Of a stretch of DNA of 41,888 nucleotides, positions 6,676 to 13,517 are shown one piece after another (the first letter of the stretch is position 1; each line of letters begins with the position of its first letter). The translations under genes and the position numbers were made by a program. Below the pieces are notes generated by a model. That model worked only from the letters and a program-made list of their open reading frames with translations, did no database searches and was not told the origin of the DNA. The stretch comes from Bacteroidaceae bacterium (GTDB taxonomy: Bacteria > Bacteroidota > Bacteroidia > Bacteroidales > Bacteroidaceae). The stretch spans positions 1 to 41,888 of the forward strand of contig JAGCVH010000084.1 in assembly GCA_017962495.1 (NCBI GenBank), given 5' to 3'.

Positions 6676-9105
6676 ATGTGGTTCAGGAACAAAAAAAGCA
6701 AATTTGCCCGTCGTCTGGCGTGGCGCGTCATTTTTATAGTCACCTTATGTAATTTACTTGTCATCAGCATAGTGCTACTGATTCTCTTTATAGGCTTTAA
6801 GATACAGGCGGAGATGCACGCTCACGACATGATGAACATCATAAATGGTAAGATGGAAGCCATGGTAACGTCTGTTGAAGTGTCTGCAAAGAATAACGTA
6901 TGCGAAATTGAGGCCAATTTGGATAACCCAGCCAAGGTTTTCGACACGCTGGAGAAGGAATTACAGATGAATCCCCATTATTTGGGTTGCGCTGTGGCAT
7001 TCGAGCCCAACTACTATCCCAGTCAAGGACGTTGGTTTGAGCCGTATGTCTATTATCGCGACAGTACGAATATTGAACGCATTCAGTTAGGGGCAGAGAC
7101 GCATGACTATTTCAGCCAGGAATGGTATGCCGAAGGCATTGAAAGCGATGATGGTTACTGGTCAGAACCCTATCATGACAAGGATGGAGCGAAGACCTTA
7201 TTGTGTACATATGTTCATCCTATCCATGACAAGCAAGGACGCAAGATTGGTGTATTTGGCGTGGATATTCCCTTGGCAGACCTATCGAATCTTGTGCATG
7301 ACCAACTGAAAGGGCAAATGCTTTATATCACTTTCGCCAATAGCGACGACCCCGATGAGGAAATGCTATTCTATAGTTTCATAATTGGCAGAAACGGACA
7401 GTATATCTTGCATCCCAACAAAGAGAAAATACTTAAAGGCAACTATGGGAAAGCCGTCCTTTCAACACCAGATACGCTGGACGATGTCGTATATCGCAAG
7501 ATGCTTGCAGGCGAGAGCTCTATGCTTGAGAAGATTAGGACACCAGACGACACTTTCTACATCAGTTACGCACCAATAGAGCACACCGGTTGGACAATGG
7601 CAGTTGTCCAGAACTGGCTGGTGGTTTATATCTGGGCCATTGCTATCAGTATCTTCATCGTGTTTTTCGTCCTCATTGGCGCACTTATCATCTTCCTAAC
7701 CACTCGCCTCACTATCTGGCGTGCCACAAGGCCGTTAACATATCTCACCGAATCGGTCGATGAAGTCGCACGGGGTAACTTCGACACCCCATTGCCTGTG
7801 ATACGCCAGAACGACGAAATACGTCAACTTCGCGACTCGTTCGATACCATGCAGCATTCACTAACCAACTACGTGGAGGAATTAAAACGGACCACGACCT
7901 CAAAGGTTTCCATAGAAAACGAGTTGAAGATTGCCCACGACATACAGATGTCCATGCTGCCCAAGACCTTCCCCCCCTACCCCGAGCGTTCAGACATCGA
8001 AATCTATGGCAAACTGACTCCTGCCAAAGCCGTTGGTGGAGACCTTTATGACTTCTACATCCGTGATGAGAAGCTCTTCTTCTGTATTGGCGACGTCTCT
8101 GGAAAGGGTGTACCCGCTTCGCTTGTAATGGCAGTGACGAGGTCGCTATTCCGCAACGTCTCGGCACATTCTGCAAATCCAGAGGAGATAGTATCGGCAT
8201 TGAACGATTCACAGAATGAGAGCAATGCCACCTGCATGTTCGTCACTTTGTTTGTAGGTGTGTTGGATCTGCCCACCGGCAACCTTCGCTACTGCAATGC
8301 CGGACACAATGCTCCCTACCTCATTAAGCCCTCATGCTCCAATGAAGGAGAAGGCAAAGCAGATAGCATGAATGATTGTGCTCAACTGCCCGTCCAGAGC
8401 AATCTACCTGTTGGGACTATGCCCGATTTCAAGTACACTTGCCAGAAGATGGTAATCTGTCCGGGCACCGCCATCTTCCTATACACCGATGGACTGGTAG
8501 AGGCTGAAGATATAGGGCAACATCAGTTTGGCACCGAACGCCTGCAACAAACGATAGCCAGATCCTCCATCCACCCAGAGTCACTCGTCAAGACCATGAC
8601 CGACACCGTGCATAGTTTTGTCAATGGCGCAGAGCAGAGTGACGACCTAACTATGATGGCCATTCTCTACACCCATCAGCAACTGGATGTTAAGCTTAAA
8701 CGCCAACTCACATTGCCTAACGACGTGCAGGAAACGCCTCGTTTAGGAACTTTCGTAGAGGAAGTGTGCGAATGTCTTGGTTTCGACAATCAAACCACGA
8801 TGAAGATTAACCTTGCTATCGAGGAAGCAGTCGTTAATGTGATGAACTATGCCTATCCCGAAGGAGAGCAAGGAGAGGTTCGCATATCAGCCGAGGCCAA
8901 TGACCAACGCCTTAAGTTTGTTATCAGCGACGACGGACGTCCCTTCGACCCCACCATACATGGGCAAGTAAACATTTCCCAATCGGCTGAGGAACGTAGT
9001 ATTGGCGGTTTAGGCATTCACTTGATGCGCAGTATCATGGACAGCATCAACTATGAACGCGTAAACGATCAGAACGTCTTCACACTACGCAAGAAACTCC
9101 ATTAA
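6676..9105 (+). CDS. Membrane sensor PP2C/SpoIIE phosphatase fused to an RsbW-like ATPase domain
   Basis: 809 residues from the ATG at 6676. Order: first membrane span (about 15-38, VIFIVTLCNLLVISIVLLIL); extracytoplasmic dCache-like sensor region (about 40-310); second span (about 318-345); HAMP linker (about 347-400, DEVARGNFDTPLPVIRQNDE); a short coiled coil; a PP2C/SpoIIE phosphatase domain (about 435-670) with AVGGDLYDF, GDVSGKGVPASL and FLYTDGLVEA; and a GHKL ATPase domain (about 685-805) with INLAIEEAVVNVMNYAYPEG (N box) and ISDDGRPFDP (G1 box). So one protein joins an RsbU-type phosphatase with an RsbW-type serine kinase or anti-sigma module. The STAS protein at 13100 is the obvious candidate partner; no sigma-B-type factor is nearby. 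Confidence 0.92.
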   Translation: MWFRNKKSKFARRLAWRVIFIVTLCNLLVISIVLLILFIGFKIQAEMHAHDMMNIINGKMEAMVTSVEVSAKNNVCEIEANLDNPAKVFDTLEKELQMNPHYLGCAVAFEPNYYPSQGRWFEPYVYYRDSTNIERIQLGAETHDYFSQEWYAEGIESDDGYWSEPYHDKDGAKTLLCTYVHPIHDKQGRKIGVFGVDIPLADLSNLVHDQLKGQMLYITFANSDDPDEEMLFYSFIIGRNGQYILHPNKEKILKGNYGKAVLSTPDTLDDVVYRKMLAGESSMLEKIRTPDDTFYISYAPIEHTGWTMAVVQNWLVVYIWAIAISIFIVFFVLIGALIIFLTTRLTIWRATRPLTYLTESVDEVARGNFDTPLPVIRQNDEIRQLRDSFDTMQHSLTNYVEELKRTTTSKVSIENELKIAHDIQMSMLPKTFPPYPERSDIEIYGKLTPAKAVGGDLYDFYIRDEKLFFCIGDVSGKGVPASLVMAVTRSLFRNVSAHSANPEEIVSALNDSQNESNATCMFVTLFVGVLDLPTGNLRYCNAGHNAPYLIKPSCSNEGEGKADSMNDCAQLPVQSNLPVGTMPDFKYTCQKMVICPGTAIFLYTDGLVEAEDIGQHQFGTERLQQTIARSSIHPESLVKTMTDTVHSFVNGAEQSDDLTMMAILYTHQQLDVKLKRQLTLPNDVQETPRLGTFVEEVCECLGFDNQTTMKINLAIEEAVVNVMNYAYPEGEQGEVRISAEANDQRLKFVISDDGRPFDPTIHGQVNISQSAEERSIGGLGIHLMRSIMDSINYERVNDQNVFTLRKKLH

Positions 9106-9114
9106 TAAATAATA

Positions 9115-9148
9115 AGTAAGGGGTGAGACAAATGCCTCACCCCTTACT
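9115..9148. terminator. Bidirectional terminator between convergent genes
   Basis: A perfect 13-bp inverted repeat, AGTAAGGGGTGAG (9115-9127) and CTCACCCCTTACT (9136-9148), with an 8-base loop. It lies 10 bases after the phosphatase stop and 18 bases after the stop of the opposite-strand lipoprotein gene. ATTTCTATT follows on the plus side and TTATTATTTATT on the minus side. Confidence 0.8.
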
Positions 9149-9165
9149 ATTTCTATTACCTTATC

Positions 9166-9966
9166 TTACTTGATAAGCTCATTACGTGTTTCAGCCACCT
9201 TTTCCTTGGTCTCCTCAAGTTGTGCTTTCAATTGGTCAACTGTGATGGCATCCAGTGGTTCAAGGGCTTCAGCAACCTTAGCAACGGTCTCGAACTCGGG
9301 ATCATAGCTGGCCAGGCGAGTGGTAGCTTCATTCAGAAGCACGATACGGAATGTAATAGCGGCAGCAGACTCGTCATCGAATACAGTTACAAACTTATCA
9401 CTATTCTGCGATGCTACATAGAACTCTTCGATAAGAGAACCGGCTACCATCTGCCAGAAGTAGTTAATGCGACCGTTAGCATTCATGGCATCATACAGCT
9501 TTTGGCTGGTCTCGTGAATGTTAGCTACATTATCAATCTCCTTAAATGAGGGGTCGTCAATGTCAGCAGCCAACTTGGAAATGGCAGCCTCATACTCGTC
9601 AGTAGGCATGTCATACATGGAAGCAATCTGCTTGTCCACACAAAGTGCTGCCAATGCACGATACTTCTCGGCCAGTGTGGTAGCGTTTTCTGCTACAGAC
9701 GGAGAAAGCAGATAGTCGGGCTTCACCTGCTTTTCCTCTTCTGTCAGTTGCAGACCATTCTCACCCTCCTGCAGGAAGGGAACCTTGTCCAGTCTGCCAA
9801 GTTCAGCAGAAAGGCTGTCGAGCTCCAACTTAATCTTAGCCTCAACCTGCTCCTGCTCAAAGCTCTTCTCCGGAGCTTGCTCTTCAGTGTTCGCACTCTT
9901 GTTGCCTCCACATGCGGCGAAGGTCATGGCTGCCAATGCGACAGCGAAAATCGAAATCTTTTTCAT
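9166..9966 (-). CDS. Lipoprotein of unknown function
   Basis: 266 residues. MKKISIFAVALAAMTFAAC is a lipoprotein signal with the acylated Cys at 19, followed by GGNKSANTEEQAPEKS, an unstructured tether. The mature part is acidic and mostly helical (EAKIKLELDSLSAELGRLDK; a terminal coiled-coil-like KAQLEETKEKVAETRNEL). No domain is recognised. The leader is A-rich (repeated AACAAA) with no clear -7 box, and the gene starts 62 bases after the end of the interrupted ABC transporter frame, so it may be transcribed with it. Confidence 0.8.
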   Translation of the reverse strand: MKKISIFAVALAAMTFAACGGNKSANTEEQAPEKSFEQEQVEAKIKLELDSLSAELGRLDKVPFLQEGENGLQLTEEEKQVKPDYLLSPSVAENATTLAEKYRALAALCVDKQIASMYDMPTDEYEAAISKLAADIDDPSFKEIDNVANIHETSQKLYDAMNANGRINYFWQMVAGSLIEEFYVASQNSDKFVTVFDDESAAAITFRIVLLNEATTRLASYDPEFETVAKVAEALEPLDAITVDQLKAQLEETKEKVAETRNELIK

Positions 9967-10028
9967 TTTGTTTGTTTTGTTTGTTATTAATAAATTGTAT
10001 CAACTGATTATTCTCTCGTCTTAATCTC

Positions 10029-10466
10029 TTACGTTTGTCGTTCTCTCATGTACTTGCCTGGGCAGTCTGTAAGCAATAGCAGTATAGCCACAATCGACAT
10101 ACATAATAGAACACCCAGATTGAACCATAGTGTCTTGATGTGCCACGATCCCAATATTTTCTCGCTACTATAGAACGGAGCGCGTCCTATCTTGCTCTGC
10201 GGAGTCAGATAGACAAAGCCCGTACGCGGAACTATATGGTCATCAATGATATCGAGCAAGCGTTGCTGGTCGGCTCCTGTCACAAACTGTTCCAGTTTTA
10301 TGTTATAATTGTTCTTCTTCAGTTCCAGAAAGGCATCTTTCCCATTTTGCCTAATAAAGGCAGTTATCAGAGCATCTTTCTTCAACGTGGCCTCATTCTC
10401 ACACTTCGACAGCTTTGTTTCAGCTTCTTTCAAATAGTCGTGAAGCGACTGATAAGAATAATCTCC
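10029..10466 (-). pseudogene. C-terminal part of the ABC transporter, beyond an in-frame TAG
   Basis: Reading on in the same frame after the TAG at 10469-10467 gives 145 more codons to the TGA at 10029 (GDYSYQSLHDYLKEAETKLS...). They hold a soluble helical stretch and one strong membrane span near the end (WFNLGVLLCMSIVAILLLL). No ATG begins this stretch before a TTG at 10433, and the same frame runs uninterrupted on both sides, so this is the severed end of the upstream gene and not an independent gene. The span would be the sixth helix of an ABC-2/ABCG-like permease. Alternatives are a sequencing error, stop-codon read-through, or a separately translated piece from the TTG. Confidence 0.75.
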
Positions 10467-12932
10467 CTAATAGGGCTCCATTTTACAGAATGATGCCAAC
10501 ACTGGCAGATTGGTTTTGATGACATTCATGTGAGCGGGAGCAACTGTCTTCTCGCGACGTTCTTCGTCACGCATCGTCTCCAGTTGCGACTGCAGTTCAT
10601 AGAGATAGCCCTTGTTATAGAACTGATGCTCTTGGCGGCTTTTATCGAGTTGGAAGAAGGGACGCTCATACGGGTTATCGGTAAAGGAGGTGACAGCCAG
10701 TGCCTCATAGCTCCATCGTGAGGGGATGACGTCACCAATAAGCGGCACATTGCCCGTCGTGCTCTTGGGTGTTAGGTCAGAGAAACTAACCACAAGTCCA
10801 CAAAGCAATATCTGCGGGATGAGCAAGATAGGAATACTGATATAAATAGCCACAACGGAATTAAGGCATTGCGACAGCAACAACCCCGTGAGATTTGCCA
10901 AGAAAGCTGTAACGAAAAGGACTAGCCACCACACACCGAACAATCCCTGCAGGCCCATAATGGTATTGCCAACAAGGATGAAGAGCAGAGTCTGGATTAG
11001 CGACAAACCTGCCATGAACACTATCTTCGACCAGATGTAACTGCCATGTGAGAGGCGCAGGAATTTCTCGCGTTTCAGCAAGGCACGGTCCTTGATAATC
11101 TCTTCCGCACTACCGCTCATGCCGATAAAGGTGGCAACGATTACCGACATAAAGAAATAGCTCACCAAATTCTTGTTATCCATCACCGTGTAACCGCTTG
11201 GTGGTGCATAGCGAGTAAGCACAGCACATATAATTGCCAGGATGGGTGCCTGCAACAAAGCGATACACAGATATTGCACATTAGTAATCTTTGTCCTAAT
11301 GTTACGCCTAAGGAAGATGGCAAACTGCTGAAGCTTGTTTGGTTTCTGTTGGTGGGTAACGGGTACACTACCAACCTCTACCGCAGGCAACTTGAGTCGC
11401 TTCTCCAAATAGAGTTCATGCCACTCCTGCGGAGCCATCTTTCGGCGTTCAGAAGTCTCACCATTGCTGCTGATTAACTTCTCGTCGATGATGTTAAGTA
11501 CAATCTCCGGAGTAACATTACCACAGGTGGGACAGGCACTTGTCTCGGCATCGGCATAGTTTGCAGCCGTCTTAAAGTAGGTAATGGCATCGATGGGATT
11601 ACCATCAAATACGGGATAGCCTCCTCGGTCGAGCAATAGAAGGCGGTCGAACAATTTGTAAACATCGCTCGAAGGCTGATGTATGTTCACTACCACCAGC
11701 TTGCCCTTGTACGTCTGTTCCTTAAGCAGGTTGATAACATTCTCTGTATCGGCTGAAGATAGTCCCGAAGTAGGCTCGTCAAGGAACAGGACTGCCGGCT
11801 CGCGTATCAGTTCCAGAGCTATGTTAAGGCGCTTGCGCTGTCCACCAGAGATGTATTTATTGATGGCCGAACCCACCTTGAGGTCTTTGGTCGCGTCAAG
11901 TCCTAAATCCTTGAGCGTCTTCAGCACGCGCTCGTTGATTTCGCTTTCCGAGAATGTTGCGAAGCAAAGCCGTGCCGTATAATAAAGATTCTGGTAAACG
12001 GTCAGTTCCTCTATGAGCAGGTCATCCTGCGGCACGAAACCGATGAGGTCACGAATGTTCGGTTCCGAAATATCATGGCCATTGATGGTAATGGTACCAC
12101 TTTGAGGTGCCAAACTGCCATTTAATAAGGAGAGCAACGTGGATTTACCAGTTCCAGAGCCACCCATAACAGCCATCAGTTCACCGCTGTGGAGCGTAAA
12201 ACTCAAGTTATGAATGCCATTGTCACTTTGCGGGAAACGGAAGTTGATGTCGCGTCCGCAGAGTTCCACTTGCTGATAAGTATCCTCTTCGCGTCCCTGT
12301 TGTTTGTTATAAGCAGAGAGAATGGTCGAATAATAGACAGGTTGCCCGCTCTTACCCTTGAGCACACTACTCTGCAACCACACCTGATAGGCTCCGGACA
12401 GAACAGGCACATCATTGAGCAGCACCTTATCGTCGCCAATATAGGTGAAGACAAGTGTTCCGTTAGGTGAAAGCAGTGTCTTCAGACTACCTTCAAAGCC
12501 ATCGGGCTGGAACAGCATGACACGCTCGGAACTGCGACCGCAAACAAAATCAATGAAATCATTGAACAACGATTCGGGGACCTTAAATGCCGAAGCCATA
12601 GTCCTAAACATCGGATGGGGCGATTCGCCATCCTTCAGTCCGCAGAATTCCATGATTCTGAGCAGGAGCATAGTCTCCTCGCTAGCACGTATCCTGCCGT
12701 GCAAACTGTTACAAATGGAGGCGACCACGCTATCGGTATCAATCGTGTCGCTCATCTCATACACAGCTCGCATGTCGCTGTAAAGATCGAGATAGGTGCT
12801 GATGTTTCTAATGCCAAAATGATGCCGAAGATAACTCACGAGCATGTTTCTTGCACGTGTCTCATCTACTTTCTCTTCCTTTCCGAATAGAGCAAACAGG
12901 CTGAGGAAACTGGAAAGTACGATGTCCGTCAT
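10467..12932 (-). CDS. ABC transporter, ATPase fused to ABC-2 type permease (truncated by TAG)
   Basis: 821 residues up to the TAG; 967 codons if the amber codon is ignored. Residues 1-120 form a helical TerB-like region (DIVLSSFLSLFALFGKEEKV...RIRASEETMLLLRIMEFCG). The ATPase at about 220-450 has Walker A GGSGTGKS (257-264), Q-loop FVPQDD, signature SGGQRKR (362-368) and Walker B AVLFLDEP (380-387). A CPTC motif lies near 467-470. The permease follows, with spans at about 553-573, 588-608, 635-657, 667-690 and 692-717. This ATPase-then-permease order is that of ABCG-type half-transporters. The expected sixth span lies after the stop. Substrate unknown. The start at 12932 follows a TACATTTG promoter element. 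Confidence 0.85.
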   Translation of the reverse strand: MTDIVLSSFLSLFALFGKEEKVDETRARNMLVSYLRHHFGIRNISTYLDLYSDMRAVYEMSDTIDTDSVVASICNSLHGRIRASEETMLLLRIMEFCGLKDGESPHPMFRTMASAFKVPESLFNDFIDFVCGRSSERVMLFQPDGFEGSLKTLLSPNGTLVFTYIGDDKVLLNDVPVLSGAYQVWLQSSVLKGKSGQPVYYSTILSAYNKQQGREEDTYQQVELCGRDINFRFPQSDNGIHNLSFTLHSGELMAVMGGSGTGKSTLLSLLNGSLAPQSGTITINGHDISEPNIRDLIGFVPQDDLLIEELTVYQNLYYTARLCFATFSESEINERVLKTLKDLGLDATKDLKVGSAINKYISGGQRKRLNIALELIREPAVLFLDEPTSGLSSADTENVINLLKEQTYKGKLVVVNIHQPSSDVYKLFDRLLLLDRGGYPVFDGNPIDAITYFKTAANYADAETSACPTCGNVTPEIVLNIIDEKLISSNGETSERRKMAPQEWHELYLEKRLKLPAVEVGSVPVTHQQKPNKLQQFAIFLRRNIRTKITNVQYLCIALLQAPILAIICAVLTRYAPPSGYTVMDNKNLVSYFFMSVIVATFIGMSGSAEEIIKDRALLKREKFLRLSHGSYIWSKIVFMAGLSLIQTLLFILVGNTIMGLQGLFGVWWLVLFVTAFLANLTGLLLSQCLNSVVAIYISIPILLIPQILLCGLVVSFSDLTPKSTTGNVPLIGDVIPSRWSYEALAVTSFTDNPYERPFFQLDKSRQEHQFYNKGYLYELQSQLETMRDEERREKTVAPAHMNVIKTNLPVLASFCKMEPY

Positions 12933-12961
12933 TTCGTCATTCTTATGGTATTAATTGGCTA

Positions 12962-12969
12962 CAAATGTA
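12962..12969 (-). promoter_or_regulatory. Promoter -7 element of the ABC transporter
   Basis: Minus-strand TACATTTG matches TANNTTTG, about 30 bases before the start codon. No -33 TTTG at the usual spacing. Confidence 0.5.
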
Positions 12970-13052
12970 CAAAAAATATATCATGTTCAGCCCTACGGAC
13001 TGAAAAAAATATCTTTTTTAGTTAAAATTAAAGGGCGAACCATTTTTTTTCC

Positions 13053-13060
13053 TACCTTTG
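13053..13060 (+). promoter_or_regulatory. Promoter -7 element of the STAS gene
   Basis: TACCTTTG matches TANNTTTG and is followed by GC, as often seen in this group. The leader to the ATG at 13100 would be about 33 bases. The -33 box is weak. Confidence 0.55.
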
Positions 13061-13099
13061 CAGCGAATTTTATCATAAACGAGTTCAAAAGTAGTTTTT

Positions 13100-13402
13100 A
13101 TGAATACTATTATCCAACAAGAAGGGAATGGACTAAGGGTCATTTTCGAAGGTCGCTTAGACACGGCAGCAGCCACAAAGACAGAACAGGACATACAACC
13201 ATTGTTCGACTTCGAAGGAGGTGACATTACGCTCGATTGCGCTAAACTGGAGTACGTCTCGTCAAGTGGACTGCGTTTATTCCTTGCCTTGCTGAAAGTC
13301 ACCAAGGCAAAAAACATCCATCTGTATATTACAGGCATGACCGACGACCTCCGTCAAGTATTTGACATGACTGGGTTCTCAAGCATCTTCGAATTCAAAT
13401 AA
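13100..13402 (+). CDS. STAS-domain anti-sigma factor antagonist
   Basis: 100 residues, a single STAS domain like SpoIIAA and RsbV. The first strands (LRVIFEGRLDTAAATK) and the phospho-acceptor loop (LEYVSSSGLRLFLALLK) are clear; by alignment with SpoIIAA the phosphorylated serine should be Ser55. The residue before it is Ser where SpoIIAA has Asp. Such proteins bind an RsbW-type kinase when unphosphorylated and release its target. The matching kinase/phosphatase fusion is encoded at 6676-9105. It lies 115 bases before valS, with an 8-bp repeat array between them. Confidence 0.92.
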   Translation: MNTIIQQEGNGLRVIFEGRLDTAAATKTEQDIQPLFDFEGGDITLDCAKLEYVSSSGLRLFLALLKVTKAKNIHLYITGMTDDLRQVFDMTGFSSIFEFK

Positions 13403-13414
13403 ACCCATATAACA

Positions 13415-13510
13415 TTAACCGTTAACCCGTTAATCACTCACCCTTAACCCGTTAACCCGTTAACCTGTTAACCCGTTAACCATTTAACCTTTTAACCACT
13501 TAACCATTTA
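13415..13510. repeat. Tandem 8-bp TTAACCCG array
   Basis: From 13444 to 13507 there are eight exact 8-bp steps beginning TTAACC (TTAACCCG, TTAACCCG, TTAACCTG, TTAACCCG, then TTAACCAT, TTAACCTT, TTAACCAC, TTAACCAT). Three looser units lie at 13415-13437. Units degrade toward valS. CGTTAACC junctions contain the palindrome GTTAAC. The array fills nearly all of the space between the STAS gene and valS and ends about 8 bases before the valS ATG. Confidence 0.9.
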
Positions 13511-13517
13511 TTCCAAC

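Noticed and set aside
10467-10469. TAG read as an amino acid (pyrrolysine or amber reassignment)
   Set aside because: Other genes in the window end normally, no recoding machinery is visible, and a nonsense mutation or sequencing error is simpler. Kept as a finding only for the interruption itself.
12986-13004. TTCAG...CTGAA hairpin followed by A/T runs between the ABC and STAS genes
   Set aside because: Only 7 pairs with a mismatch, located between divergent promoters where a terminator is not expected.
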